Made by a program: the position numbers and the translations under genes. Below, piece by piece: positions 7,615 to 17,641 of a DNA stretch of 64,000 bases. Source of the stretch: UBA6059 sp040222235 (GTDB lineage Bacteria > Bacteroidota > Bacteroidia > Cytophagales > Cyclobacteriaceae); NCBI GenBank assembly GCA_040222235.1, contig JAVKDO010000101.1, forward strand, positions 8,567-72,566. The letters are read 5' to 3'. The notes beneath the pieces are model-generated. The model was not told the DNA's origin and did not search any database. It worked only from the letters and a program-made list of their open reading frames with translations. How positions within the stretch are numbered: position 1 is the first letter of the stretch; the number at the start of each line of letters is the position of its first letter.

Positions 7615-9156
7615 TTAATCCAAGTATTGATCGATGTTGACTTTGCGACTATTATCATTGGCTTGTTTCACTGCAGCTAGGATATCATCTAGCATGCTTC
7701 TATCGAAAATTTGACCTCTGGAAATGACAGTGTTGATGGCCTTGGTATTGGAGATGTCCTCTAAAGGATTTTTATCTAGTAGCACGAGGTTGGCTTCATA
7801 GCCTGCTGAAATTACACCTGCGTTACTTTTCAGCCATTCAGATGGGTTGACAGTGGCTGCACGAAGTACTTCTGCATTCGACAAGCCAGCGCGACTAAGG
7901 CTCCCAAACTCATCATGCAAAGAGAAGCCAGGTACGGTGGGAGGTAAGTTGGCATCTGTGCCCGTCATCAGCTTCACACCTCGCTTAGAGAGCTCTGTGG
8001 CAAGTACGCTGCATGCCTTGCCATAGGTGGTCCAGTAGGTCATATGGGTTGCTTTTCTTTCTTCACTGAGGCCGTCATTCAACTTGTAGCGATTGACGGC
8101 AGGTAGCCATCCCAGTCCACCGGGGATATATGAGACCCACTCGCTGATCCCTGGGTTTTGATACTCTAACTCCACATCTCTGAGTACTTGATCCAAGTCA
8201 AACTTCTGACGTACGAAGCTCTCCGTTAACCAAAGGGTGCTGCTCACTGAGATATTGTTCTTGATCAGGTTTTCCGCTAGGTAGCTACTTCGCTCAGAAA
8301 CGAATTGCAGAAACTCATCCTCTCTTCCGTAGAAACTACCGAAATTACCCTCAGCCTCTGGATCAAAGTCGCGCTGCAAGGCGTTCATCAACTCTTCAAA
8401 ATGTGCTACACTGCTCTGGCCGTTATCCCAGATGTCATCCAGCTCCAGGCTCCAAGGGATGTGACCAAAGATGGGCATGTTCAATTCGCCGGCCTTTTTG
8501 GCGATAGCCAGATAACTCTCTTTGGTGAGTTGGCTGTAGATCTTGAGTCCATCATAGCCTTGGTCATAGAGACCTTGGACGATCTGCGCGGCTTCTTCAC
8601 CAGGGACATTCTTATAGCCCTGCGACCAAGTCATGAACGCGCCCTCCATGGTTCCAAAGGTGCCTAGCCTTGGAGAGGCGACAAACATCCTGGGTCCGAT
8701 GCGGCCTTCCTCTATTTCCTGCTTCCAGGTCAGATGATCTTCCTCTCCGATCAACTCACGGATCTGTGTCACACCATTGGCCAGGTAGAGCAATAGGTCG
8801 TTAGGGCTTTGGAAGAGATGCACATGCGAATCGATCAAACCGGGAATGAGGTATTTGCCTGTGCCATCGATCACCTTGGTGCCCGTAGGTATATTCAGGC
8901 TACTGTCAACTGCGACGATCAGGCCGTCTTTAATCAGGATGGTCTGATTAGGAATCATCCTTTCGCCATCCTCGGACAGCAGGTTCACATTTGTGATAGC
9001 AAAAGGACCACCCTCAGGTACAAACTGTGTGTGATCGACGAGTTCTGTCAATGCACCGTAGATGCGCTGGCCGTCACGGTTCATAGCGTAGAAGCCTGCG
9101 GCCATGAGTACTGCTAATGTGAGGAGGCTATACTTGATCCATTTTTTCAATTTCAT
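7615..9156 (-). CDS. amidohydrolase family protein, membrane-anchored or exported
   Basis: This 513-residue metal-dependent hydrolase has an N-terminal hydrophobic segment (about residues 8-25) after a basic start, so it is exported or anchored. The amidohydrolase fold is marked by DSHVHLF (metal ligands His111 and His113), Lys205 in GLKIY at the position of the bridging lysine, His232, His252 and Asp401 in MTGTDAN. The beta-sandwich subdomain contains IPGLID at the front and NLVLLDKNPLEDI at the end. The subfamily is close to imidazolonepropionase-like or prolidase-like enzymes, but the substrate cannot be read from sequence. It lies upstream of the DPP-IV peptidase on the same strand, which fits a role in peptide breakdown. 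Confidence 0.88.
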   Translation of the reverse strand: MKLKKWIKYSLLTLAVLMAAGFYAMNRDGQRIYGALTELVDHTQFVPEGGPFAITNVNLLSEDGERMIPNQTILIKDGLIVAVDSSLNIPTGTKVIDGTGKYLIPGLIDSHVHLFQSPNDLLLYLANGVTQIRELIGEEDHLTWKQEIEEGRIGPRMFVASPRLGTFGTMEGAFMTWSQGYKNVPGEEAAQIVQGLYDQGYDGLKIYSQLTKESYLAIAKKAGELNMPIFGHIPWSLELDDIWDNGQSSVAHFEELMNALQRDFDPEAEGNFGSFYGREDEFLQFVSERSSYLAENLIKNNISVSSTLWLTESFVRQKFDLDQVLRDVELEYQNPGISEWVSYIPGGLGWLPAVNRYKLNDGLSEERKATHMTYWTTYGKACSVLATELSKRGVKLMTGTDANLPPTVPGFSLHDEFGSLSRAGLSNAEVLRAATVNPSEWLKSNAGVISAGYEANLVLLDKNPLEDISNTKAINTVISRGQIFDRSMLDDILAAVKQANDNSRKVNIDQYLD

Positions 9157-9405
9157 AGTCTTACGTGTTTTGAAGTATGACCCAAATGTGGGTGGCTAAA
9201 ACATGGGATACAAAGGCGAAGTGACGGCCCGCAAGAATTGGGATCAATGACAAGGGTAAAGTGATTAAATACAAGCGGTTGGGACGAACTGCAAGGTAAA
9301 ATAGTCAGCCTGTAAACCCGACTGCCTGCCTCGAGCAGATGATTGGTATAACAACAGGATGTAAAGGATTCGTGATTTAAGAACACCAAGCATGCTGGTG
9401 AGATT

Positions 9406-9520
9406 CGTCATTCCCTTGCGAACTAGCCCGCAGGGATAGTGAGACTTGGGAATCTATGATCGTCTAATACATTTGAGATTCCCAAGCCTCCTAAGCTTCG
9501 CAAAGTCGCAAGGAATGACG
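9406..9520. repeat. 115-bp imperfect palindrome (family A, copy 1)
   Basis: The left arm begins CGTCATTCCCTTGCGA and ends GAGACTTGGGAATCT; the right arm is its imperfect reverse complement ending GGAATGACG. The element at 31699-31807 has the same arms. No transposase frame is inside, so it resembles a MITE or large REP unit. It occupies most of the gap 9157-9601, in which I see no gene. Confidence 0.8.
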
Positions 9521-9601
9521 AGCAACTATAGTATGTCATGACTATGTAAGCTCTTAGTAATTGACGAGGAACAGCGAAGCAAGCACTAGCTCAGACAAAA
9601 A

Positions 9602-10435
9602 TTAATTTCTAAAGTCAGCCACGCAAGTCCTAGAAACGGGAATCACCTTATCACAGTCAGCAAGGGAAAGGAGAAGACCTTGAGCATTGCCGGAGGCGTT
9701 GACGACCGTCACTCGGTTGACCAGATAGGAGCGGTGACATTTTACGATAGAGGAGCCTTCTGCTTCGCTCAGGATGCCTTTCAGGGTGGTACGTTCGATC
9801 TTCTCTTTCAGCTCACCTTCGGGCGTGATATAGCCGATCTTGGAGTAGTTCTGCAGCGCCTCGACGTACCTGATCTGATGGGTTGGGATGTCAAAGAGCG
9901 ACCCTGAGTCATCGGCTTGCCTGGCAGGACCATTGGACTTTCCTTGATTGATTTCTTCTGCAATATGCTGGTACTTGCGCTCACCACTGAGCAGGGTCCA
10001 AGCGCCGATTGACATCAGCGGGATGATGCCGATCATGAAGGTGCTATAGATCATCTGAGGGAATAATTCCCAATTGATAAATCCTATAATGACCAATCTA
10101 GCATACAGGAAGTTGGCCAGACTAATGAAGAGCATATAACCGAGGTTGTCGAGGACCCATTTTCCATAGGTCCATTTCTCTGGGGTGCTATTCAATTTCA
10201 GCAGCATGTGGAAGAAGAAATCATATACCAAGGCACCCACGAAAGTCATACTACCAAATCCCAGGCAGATCAGGAATTGATTATCCTCGAGAGTGGACAG
10301 GCCAAAGGGTTCGAAAACGTATAGGAAGAATGTCACGAATAAGCTGAGCGAGATCAAAAGCTTGAAGTAGGTGAGCCTCTCCATGTCTGGAAAGGGCCTA
10401 TTGAGTAACTGCACTACGTCATTGAGTATCTTCAT
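9602..10435 (-). CDS. LytTR family transcriptional regulator with four membrane segments
   Basis: This 277-residue protein joins an N-terminal membrane region to a LytTR DNA-binding domain. Hydrophobic segments lie near residues 24-42, 54-76, 95-117 and 126-150. A short linker rich in polar residues follows, then the LytTR domain (about 178-277) with IRYVEALQNYSKIGY, the KCHRSYLVN motif and a final VPVSRT-like strand. In this phylum such one-component proteins are thought to sense a membrane or extracellular signal without a kinase partner. No histidine kinase is adjacent. The target genes are unknown; the CotH gene 109 bp upstream on the same strand is a possible neighbour target. Confidence 0.88.
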   Translation of the reverse strand: MKILNDVVQLLNRPFPDMERLTYFKLLISLSLFVTFFLYVFEPFGLSTLEDNQFLICLGFGSMTFVGALVYDFFFHMLLKLNSTPEKWTYGKWVLDNLGYMLFISLANFLYARLVIIGFINWELFPQMIYSTFMIGIIPLMSIGAWTLLSGERKYQHIAEEINQGKSNGPARQADDSGSLFDIPTHQIRYVEALQNYSKIGYITPEGELKEKIERTTLKGILSEAEGSSIVKCHRSYLVNRVTVVNASGNAQGLLLSLADCDKVIPVSRTCVADFRN

Positions 10436-10544
10436 AGGCTAGCTAAGTCCAATGCCAATTTAGAAGAAGCGCCGCACTCAGGCAAGAAGTAAGGCTGTCT
10501 ACTCGGCGCGGAGTTGATGGTTGTGGTCAATGGAGAAAGGTGGA

Positions 10545-13133
10545 TCACTTTTGGATAATTATCCGCTGTTGCTCCAATCCCCCAGCATTCTGAATGAGCA
10601 ATAGATATACTCCGACATGTAAGAATCTGGTGTTGTAATAGTAGCTACTGAGCCTTGGTGTCATCTTATCCAGTAAACGACCATTGATATCCAGTACCCT
10701 AATCTCACTAATCACAGACTGACTTTGGATGATCAGATAATCACTACTCGGATTGGGATAGACCTGTGTCGCAGAGAGAGCATCAATAGCCGTCACGAAA
10801 CCTTCCGTGGGTGTAGCTTTCCAGTTGGCAGGATCATCATTGTCTGTATTGATGCCGATCAATTCCAGATAGGAGCCATCACCATCAGCCTCAGATGGCC
10901 AAGGGGCATCATCAGAGTAGGTGACAATATCGATTTGACTACCCCATCCATCCAGTAGCTCAATTGATCTCCCACTGTTGGATAGATTCCTTGAGAACTC
11001 TCCAAAGGGTGCAGTTCCATAAGACTCTTCAAATGTCTCAGCATCATTGGCCAGCATGATTCGCTGGCCAGCAGCCATTGTGACACCTATCGGAAACTGA
11101 TAAACCAGGCCAGTTCCTCCGAAATAAATGCCAGTAAGATCTACCTCTGTGGTTCCTCTGTTAGTGATTTCAATGAATTCAAGGTCGTCCTCTTCAAATA
11201 AGTCTGAGTTAGGGTGATAGTGAATTTTGCTGATGACCAGTTCCGGGAGTGCAGGATTGCTGCATTCACTGGATGATGACAGGCGTGCATCCATCCAGCT
11301 GATCCTTTGCGCTATCCATGATTTCATTTGAGAGATTTCATTGGCATGATCGCCAATTCGACTCCATTTGGCTTCCTCTCTCTCGATCGCGTCCTGGAAA
11401 AGGCTAACCGATGAATCTATTCTTTGCTCAATTGAATTGAGATGCAGCGGTTGTCCTTGCTGTCTCAACTGATTCCATCGTTTTGCTAGCAGGCAATTGA
11501 ACTCCGAATCATCAAAAAGGTCTTTCCAGAAGGTAGCCCCGACGTTCTCTTCTTCAAACTGCCAGATGTCCGTATGACTCCTGTCAAAGCCCCATTGGAA
11601 CAAGTCATTGCCAAAGGATAAGTTGATGTCCCAGATGGGCCCGGCCCGTAGTTTACCATTGCGATCTTTGTGAAAATAGGTGCTGAATTGGTAGGCGTCA
11701 GGATTGGACGCCAGCTCATTGACGATGAAGTAGTCAACGAAAGATGGAATATCGATGATGGATGGGTAGCCATCGACCAAGGATCTATTTCCTGCTAAGG
11801 AGGTCGTTCGTAGATCTTCGAAAACGGATCGGATGTACTGCGTCTGCTGATTGGTCGCCTCTTGCGGACTGGGCACCTCATGGATGAAGTCAGTAGTCCA
11901 TCCACTGTAGTTGGGCATGCTCCAGGCGATTGGGTCACCACCGGTCGTTTTATCCGCTTTGGTGATATATCCACCTGATAGCTTTGGTAGCTGATTGTCG
12001 TCAGGTTCTATCTTATTGATGTCGATGCGATTGTTATCTGCCTTGAGTTTCTCCTGCAATAGATAGAGCCCATTATACTCCCCATTGATGAATACCTCGC
12101 AGTATTGCGTCCTGGCCGCATACTCACCCAACGTTATCGCTAGATTATAGGCTAGATAATCTCTTAGCAGTGAAGGGTCAAAGGCGAGGCTATTGAGAAT
12201 CCAGTCATTTTCTTTGGGCATCCCCAGCAGACTCACGTTCTCTTTGTCTGCATTGTTCAAGTCGTAGGTAGTGAACCCATATGATTTTTTGGGTAAGGCT
12301 TGAGAGCTTGAGCCCCTGATCTCAATTCGTACTTGTCCGGAGTAATCGAGAGCAGACAGGTCATTGGCATCTTCCAAGGTGTTAGCTGAGCCATCACTTC
12401 GCCTGATGATTTTCATGGAAGCACCGATTTTGGGTTCATCTGGGATCGTCTGATTACTCTCCGTTTCGATCAGAATGATGGGCAGGCTTGTTGAGACAAA
12501 GTCAATATCCACGGGGGCGGTGAACCATGATGGTGTCGGGGAATATTCCGTACTTGAAGTATTGATGCCTAACGACAAAAATGGAATAGCCGATAGATCT
12601 GATGAAGTCGTGCTCTCATTGTGTACCTCAACTGCAAGGATGTTTTCACCCGGCATGAGGATAGATGGGTCGACTGCTATCGCTTCGGGTGTAAAGCCTT
12701 GATATAAGGTGGCCTCATGCAGACCATCTGCTGGTTGATCAAAACCTGGAGGAGAGCCCGAGACCAGATCTCTGGCAATTTCTAAACCATTGAGGTAAGC
12801 CACAAACCCATCATCATAGTCCATATGCAAGAGCACTTCCTCGATAGCGTTGAAATCTACGATGTTAAAGGTTTTCCTCAGATAGAGGGTGATTGTGGGG
12901 TTGGGGATGATGGTGTTGTCGTCATTATCTCCGTATCCGAATCCCGAATCTCCTTGAGCCCACTGAGAGTCATCAAAGCCAAGCTGGATCCATTGGGCCG
13001 GCGGCTGACTGGAAGGTATTAGAAACATGAAAGTATCCCCTTCTAGGACCACAGACTCCCAATGATCTACTTGTGCAATGACATTGGTGTAGCATAAGGT
13101 AAGAAGAGAAAGTAGGAAACTGATTCTGGCCAT
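10545..13133 (-). CDS. CotH-family protein with lamin-tail domain and T9SS sorting region
   Basis: This 862-residue secreted protein begins with a signal peptide (residues 1-21). A galactose-binding-like region (about 25-190) is followed by a CotH kinase-like domain (about 210-615) marked by EIRGSSSQALPKKSYGF near 271, GLYLLQEKLKADNNRID and the WDINLSFGN segment that lies where CotH metal-binding Asp residues are expected. A lamin-tail domain (about 628-775) contains FIEITNRG and ANDAETFEE. The last 80 residues (VYPNPSSDYLIIQS, then VLDINGRLL) form a type A T9SS C-terminal domain, so the protein is probably sent across the outer membrane and attached to the surface. The substrate of the CotH domain is unknown. 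It has its own promoter at 13162-13193. Confidence 0.9.
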   Translation of the reverse strand: MARISFLLSLLTLCYTNVIAQVDHWESVVLEGDTFMFLIPSSQPPAQWIQLGFDDSQWAQGDSGFGYGDNDDNTIIPNPTITLYLRKTFNIVDFNAIEEVLLHMDYDDGFVAYLNGLEIARDLVSGSPPGFDQPADGLHEATLYQGFTPEAIAVDPSILMPGENILAVEVHNESTTSSDLSAIPFLSLGINTSSTEYSPTPSWFTAPVDIDFVSTSLPIILIETESNQTIPDEPKIGASMKIIRRSDGSANTLEDANDLSALDYSGQVRIEIRGSSSQALPKKSYGFTTYDLNNADKENVSLLGMPKENDWILNSLAFDPSLLRDYLAYNLAITLGEYAARTQYCEVFINGEYNGLYLLQEKLKADNNRIDINKIEPDDNQLPKLSGGYITKADKTTGGDPIAWSMPNYSGWTTDFIHEVPSPQEATNQQTQYIRSVFEDLRTTSLAGNRSLVDGYPSIIDIPSFVDYFIVNELASNPDAYQFSTYFHKDRNGKLRAGPIWDINLSFGNDLFQWGFDRSHTDIWQFEEENVGATFWKDLFDDSEFNCLLAKRWNQLRQQGQPLHLNSIEQRIDSSVSLFQDAIEREEAKWSRIGDHANEISQMKSWIAQRISWMDARLSSSSECSNPALPELVISKIHYHPNSDLFEEDDLEFIEITNRGTTEVDLTGIYFGGTGLVYQFPIGVTMAAGQRIMLANDAETFEESYGTAPFGEFSRNLSNSGRSIELLDGWGSQIDIVTYSDDAPWPSEADGDGSYLELIGINTDNDDPANWKATPTEGFVTAIDALSATQVYPNPSSDYLIIQSQSVISEIRVLDINGRLLDKMTPRLSSYYYNTRFLHVGVYLLLIQNAGGLEQQRIIIQK

Positions 13134-13161
13134 GAGGCAATGTCTTGTTTGAAGCTGATCA

Positions 13162-13193
13162 CAAATCTACGTCAAAACCTGAGTTTGATTCAA
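13162..13193 (-). promoter_or_regulatory. Bacteroidota-type promoter of the CotH gene
   Basis: On the minus strand TTG (13193-13191), a 21-base spacer and TAGATTTG (13169-13162) match the phylum consensus TTG..TAnnTTTG. The predicted start of transcription lies about 20 bases upstream of the ATG at 13133, leaving a short leader. Confidence 0.6.
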
Positions 13194-13306
13194 TAACGCA
13201 TTAATTGATGCTAACAGGGCACTACAAAGTCAAGATCAATATGACTAGTAGATGGAGGTTTTCTGAAAACACCAACGAATTGGAATATGTCCTCTGCCTA
13301 AGATTC

Positions 13307-15883
13307 CTACTCGTTTCTCAGGTAGCGTATGGGATTGGACCTAATCACTTTGAAGACCTGAATGAGGATAGTGGTCAGCGCAATAGCGAGGGTAATCAAA
13401 ACAGAAATACCGATGATCTTTGTGCCAAACTCGATGTGAAAGGGATAGTTCTCCAGCCACGAGTTGATGAGGGCGTAAGCTATAGTGAGCCCGCCAATAA
13501 GACCTAGGCTGATGACCCGCAGATACCCCTGACTGGTCACACGATAAAGACTCTGGGCGTTGGCACCCAGCACTTTCCGTATGCTGATCTCCTTCAGGCG
13601 ATGTACGAGTTGCAGACCGACTATCCCGAGTAGGCCCATTGCGGCAAGGAAGATTGCCACCATACATCCAAGCCCCACCAGTTGGATCATTTGTCTCTCC
13701 GCCGCATAGGCTAATTGATAGTAATCTTCAAGTAAGCTATGCTCAAAAGGAAATGGATCGAAATGCGCCCGCCAGGCGGTTTCGAGTTTTTCTTTATCGA
13801 AGGAAGCGTTATCGTTCAGTTTGATATAAGCCGATTGCAATGGATATTCTTCTGATTGATAGATCACTAAAGGCTCGACCTTGTTTTTAGCTGACAAAAA
13901 CAGGTAGTCTTCTACCACACCGATAATCGTCGGGCTCTCAAGATCACCATAGTTGAAAGGTACTTTAGCACCAATGGGCTGCTTCAGGTTCATACTTTTG
14001 ACAAAGGCCCTGTTGACGATAATACTCTGTGTCTTATCAGAAATGATGTTTTCACGGAAGTTGCGGCCTTCTACCAAGCTAATGTCAAGCAAGTTGATCA
14101 AGTCGCCGTGCACCCTAAGATGGCGTAAACCAAATTGATAGTCGCCCTCCGTGATCCGGGTGCCATTATAGCCAGATATGGCTGCCACATCGGATACCTC
14201 TGACATCTGATTTACTGCGGTGACAAATTGCCGAATGGCGGGCTCCTCACCAGGTATATTATCAAGGTAGATCACATTATCGTAATTGACCTTGGTGTCG
14301 AAGTTGGACAAGTAGTTGACTTGATCATTCATCGTCAAGACGCCAGCGATCAAAGCTGTAGCGATGATGAACTGCACACCAAGGAGTGCCTGGGTGATCC
14401 AACTACCGGCACCTATTTTCTGCTCACCCTTGAGCGACTTGACTATCGCAAATTTTGAAAGCACTAAGGCCGGATACACGCCACTGATGATTGCGGTAGC
14501 AAATAGAATAAATGCCGCTCCGCCCATGAATTGAAAGTTGATAAGATAGGATAGATCATAATGCTTGGAAACAAAGTCAGAAAAATAAGGAAGGATCAAG
14601 AGCAGTATCACCAATGCTAGTACACCGGCGATGAGACATGAAAGGATCGATTCTGTGATAAACTGATAAAAGATACCAGAGCGCTGAGCGCCGAGGACTT
14701 TTCGGAGAGCTACCTCTCTGGTGCGATGGGTGTACAGCGAGATATTGAAGTTGGCATAGTTGATCATCGAGATAACTAGACAGAAGAGGCCAATGGCGGC
14801 AAAGAGCTTCATCATCCCGACATTGCCACCCCGGGCTATACCATTATAGTGACCATAGGCATTGTCCAGATGTATCTCAGAGAGCGGCTGTAGTCCTAGT
14901 GTAGCCTTATTTCCTAGTTCATCATCGCTCGCTTGCGAAATGCCATTCATCTTTTGCTCCACCGACGATTTAGTACCTGCATCATGCAGCTGGATGATGG
15001 TATTCATATTGATATCAAACCATGAAGTGAGTCGACGCTCAGATGCTCTCGATACATAATTGGCGTAGGAGATGATCATGTCGCTCCTGACCGATGTATT
15101 CAATGGGATGTCTCGATAGACACCACGTACGATTACATCGAGCGATTCCTCACCGTCCACTATTGATAGTGTTTCATCTGCTGCTCTGCCCATCAGGTTG
15201 AGCTTGCTGGCGAGTGTTTCTGAGATAATCACGTCATTGGGTTGATCAAATGCACCACTGGTGCCTTCAATAAATGAAAGCTGAAGGACATCAATAAGCC
15301 CCTGATCAGCCAGTAAGTAGGATTGTCTGATTGGTTCACGATCTGTCAGGATCATCCCTCGACCCGTTTGTAGTTTGACGACCTTGGCGATCTCTGGTAT
15401 GCTCTCTTCAAATGTGACGGACATAGCATGAGAGCTGCCGCCAATGTATTCCATCTGGTCATCTGGCTGGAAGTCCATGACGATTCGGTACATTTTTTCA
15501 TGTTCCGGTAGGTACTGATCATAGCTCATTTCATCCTGCGTGTAGAGGTAGGCCACCCAGCAAAACGAAATGCCCAGTGCCAGCCCGATGATATTGAACG
15601 TGGCATAGAGACTGTTCTTTTTCAGAAATCTGAATCCGGTCTTAAAGTAGTGACGGTAGAGCATGACTGTCATAGTATTTTTGTGAGTTGACCTGTTTCG
15701 ATGAAGGTGAAGCATACGCAGCGCTTCGATGATGAAGAGCCAGTTGGCGCGCCACTTACCTCGCTCAGCCAGCCGCCATTGATATGCTTCATAGAGATCA
15801 CCCTGTACCTCCTCCAGTTCGGAGGGTGCGCAGTATTTCTCCAGCAGCCGGTTGATCCATTTGGGAGGCTCAGCTACTGACAT
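13307..15883 (-). CDS. FtsX/MacB-type ABC transporter permease with N-terminal prefix domain
   Basis: This 858-residue inner-membrane protein has a soluble prefix of about 85 residues (LEEVQGDLYEAYQWR) as found in PadR-linked permeases. Two FtsX units follow: a first membrane helix near residue 97, a large periplasmic MacB-type domain, and helices after the EVALRKVLGA (near 400) and EISIRKVLGA (near 765) coupling signatures. Such proteins usually work with a MacB/LolD-type ATPase to move lipids, peptides or signals across the envelope, but no ATPase gene is near. Its start overlaps the PadR gene by 14 bases, so the two are translated together and PadR probably controls it. A paralogous module lies at 19217-22211. 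Confidence 0.9.
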   Translation of the reverse strand: MSVAEPPKWINRLLEKYCAPSELEEVQGDLYEAYQWRLAERGKWRANWLFIIEALRMLHLHRNRSTHKNTMTVMLYRHYFKTGFRFLKKNSLYATFNIIGLALGISFCWVAYLYTQDEMSYDQYLPEHEKMYRIVMDFQPDDQMEYIGGSSHAMSVTFEESIPEIAKVVKLQTGRGMILTDREPIRQSYLLADQGLIDVLQLSFIEGTSGAFDQPNDVIISETLASKLNLMGRAADETLSIVDGEESLDVIVRGVYRDIPLNTSVRSDMIISYANYVSRASERRLTSWFDINMNTIIQLHDAGTKSSVEQKMNGISQASDDELGNKATLGLQPLSEIHLDNAYGHYNGIARGGNVGMMKLFAAIGLFCLVISMINYANFNISLYTHRTREVALRKVLGAQRSGIFYQFITESILSCLIAGVLALVILLLILPYFSDFVSKHYDLSYLINFQFMGGAAFILFATAIISGVYPALVLSKFAIVKSLKGEQKIGAGSWITQALLGVQFIIATALIAGVLTMNDQVNYLSNFDTKVNYDNVIYLDNIPGEEPAIRQFVTAVNQMSEVSDVAAISGYNGTRITEGDYQFGLRHLRVHGDLINLLDISLVEGRNFRENIISDKTQSIIVNRAFVKSMNLKQPIGAKVPFNYGDLESPTIIGVVEDYLFLSAKNKVEPLVIYQSEEYPLQSAYIKLNDNASFDKEKLETAWRAHFDPFPFEHSLLEDYYQLAYAAERQMIQLVGLGCMVAIFLAAMGLLGIVGLQLVHRLKEISIRKVLGANAQSLYRVTSQGYLRVISLGLIGGLTIAYALINSWLENYPFHIEFGTKIIGISVLITLAIALTTILIQVFKVIRSNPIRYLRNE

Positions 15884-16199
15884 ATTGCAATGACGGTTTG
15901 GTGATATCGCCCCACAGTTTGGTCTTAGCAGAATGTAGCTCCTGGATCACGTTGTAGCCGGCAGCCGTAGCACGATAAAGTCGCTTTCTCCTCCCTCCGC
16001 GCTCGGCTGTGGGTTCACCAAAGGCTGACTTGACCCAGCCTTTTTTCTCCATACGCTTGAGCACTACATGGATGGCCGGTATCGAAATGTTCTTTTCCAA
16101 TGCCTCATGATACTCTTTAGCGATATCGACGCTGTGGATGCTATCCTTACTTAGCAGAATCATCAAGACTATTTCTTCAAGTGAACCTATCAACTCCAT
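15870..16199 (-). CDS. PadR family transcriptional regulator (module 1)
   Basis: This 109-residue protein is a winged-helix PadR regulator. It shows the family opening GSLEEIVLMILL, the recognition helix region (SIPAIHVVLKRMEKKGWVKS) and the wing GGRRKRLYRATAAGYNVI. It is short, lacking the long C-terminal dimerisation helices of PadR subfamily 1, as is usual for PadR genes attached to FtsX permeases in this phylum. It overlaps the permease start by 14 bases and probably represses the operon. The inducing signal is unknown. Confidence 0.92.
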   Translation of the reverse strand: MELIGSLEEIVLMILLSKDSIHSVDIAKEYHEALEKNISIPAIHVVLKRMEKKGWVKSAFGEPTAERGGRRKRLYRATAAGYNVIQELHSAKTKLWGDITKPSLQYVSS

Positions 16200-16487
16200 T
16201 AGATTAATATCTGTTTAAGTTATAGTTACGAATATGATTAATAAATGTTTAAGAAATAAAATAAGGTCGGTAGATTTTTTAGCGAAGCTCGTTTTGATTT
16301 CAATTTGATTAACAGAAATGTTGATTTTGTATATTAATGAGCCTTGTGTTAGTTTCAAGCCTGCCATACACTCATCTTGGGCTTTTGTTCATTTGACTGG
16401 GTCAATATGTCGTTTGACCGCCGTGCGGGCAACCTGTTCATGATGTTCGTTAACCCATGGGTGCATGACCACTGAACCAAAGACGTA

Positions 16488-17252
16488 ATGAAGATGATCA
16501 TTTATGATATAGTAGCTTTCGATCTCCGGAAGCTTATTTTTTCTTTAAGCCTACCGGCAATGATTTGCTTCACGTCACTGAGTCCGACACAGGGCCAGTC
16601 CATAGGATCATCTGAGGTATTTGAGCCGTCTTTCATCACAAAGCGTATCAAATCTGAGAAGCTCACCTATCGTATGAGCCAATCAGGAGACTCGGCTGGC
16701 GTGTCAGTACTTACCTATGAGATTGGTGAGCAGGGACTCAGATTACATGAAGCAGCTAAGGTAATGGTTGGTGGCTCCTTGTTTGATGAGATCATAGATG
16801 CACGCTATGACTTCCAAGCCAAGAAGATGGAACGCCAGGAGATAGTGATCGACTATGGCGGTCGACACACTGAGATGAGCGCCCAATGGTCGGAGCGAAA
16901 TCAAATCAATGTCCAAATTGGAGCATTGGACTCAACGATTCAAGCCAAAGATCACATCCCAAGAATCATGACGCTCTTCCTACTCCCAAGATTATTCTAC
17001 GATAGTGATGGCCCACTGACTTATCATCAGTTTAACCTGATGGATCTGCAATTCCGCGACATTACTGCTTCCATTGTTGGTCAAGTAGAGTTGTCATTAC
17101 CGCTAGGAACATGCGCCTGCCGCAGAGCTGAGTTACGAGGAGGAGTAGCCAACCAGGATCTTTTCATTGACCCTGTGTCCCACCGGATCGTCAGGATAGA
17201 GATTCCGGAGATGGGGTGGGAGTATGATTTGATTAGCATTGAAGAGTTGTAG
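16488..17252 (+). CDS. exported protein of unknown function, DUF3108-like
   Basis: I do not recognise this 254-residue protein with certainty. A signal peptide is visible (hydrophobic about 17-32, ending in SPTQGQS). The mature part is beta-rich, with KLTYRMSQSGDSAGVSVLTYEI early and IDPVSHRIVRIEIPEMGWEYDL at the end. This strand pattern resembles DUF3108-type periplasmic proteins that form a half-barrel around a hydrophobic ligand. It starts 288 bp downstream of the divergent PadR gene, so the two could share regulatory DNA. An alternative start lies two codons downstream. Confidence 0.5.
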   Translation: MKMIIYDIVAFDLRKLIFSLSLPAMICFTSLSPTQGQSIGSSEVFEPSFITKRIKSEKLTYRMSQSGDSAGVSVLTYEIGEQGLRLHEAAKVMVGGSLFDEIIDARYDFQAKKMERQEIVIDYGGRHTEMSAQWSERNQINVQIGALDSTIQAKDHIPRIMTLFLLPRLFYDSDGPLTYHQFNLMDLQFRDITASIVGQVELSLPLGTCACRRAELRGGVANQDLFIDPVSHRIVRIEIPEMGWEYDLISIEEL

Positions 17253-17382
17253 ATGGTGGGTTCTGTTCTTACAATGACCGCTGTGCTTGAATGAGGGGAT
17301 GCCTCCGCTATGGTCGGTCGGCATGTTGTGGGTATAGATAAGATGGTGGTCGTTTGTAAGTCGCACTAGGTCTGTGTTACCT

Positions 17383-17538
17383 CGTCACTTCGACCGAAGC
17401 GCGACGGGAGGTCGGGTGCAGTGGAGAAGTCCCCTCGTAAGACGAAGATAGGTATTGGCTCTTACCATCAATGAAGTGCTAGAGTTAGGGGACGTCTCCA
17501 CTACGGTCGACGTGACGCGGGTGTGGGAACCGAACAAG
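17383..17538. repeat. 156-bp palindromic repeat flanking a GIY-YIG gene, copy A
   Basis: It aligns without gaps to 18029-18184, and 17446-17514 is identical to 18092-18160 over 69 bp. Each copy is itself an imperfect palindrome: the left arm CGTCACTTCGACCGAAG..GTGGAGAAGTCCCC mirrors the right arm GGGGACGTCTCCAC..CGGTCGACGTGAC. Weaker copies of the right arm lie at about 17294-17325, 17543-17575 and 17580-17612, so the whole gap 17253-17641 is built of such units. Confidence 0.88.
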
Positions 17539-17641
17539 ACATCTCCTCTTCGATCCACATGACGGGGGTGTGGGAGTTGGATGCCTCTGTTGCTCTCGAC
17601 GTGAGGCGGGTGTGACCACCGTCAAGTCAACAGACGCGAGC

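Noticed and set aside
9153..9389. 78-codon minus-strand frame upstream of the amidohydrolase
   Set aside because: It overlaps the amidohydrolase start, is rich in Cys, Ser and His without pattern, and is best explained as intergenic DNA.
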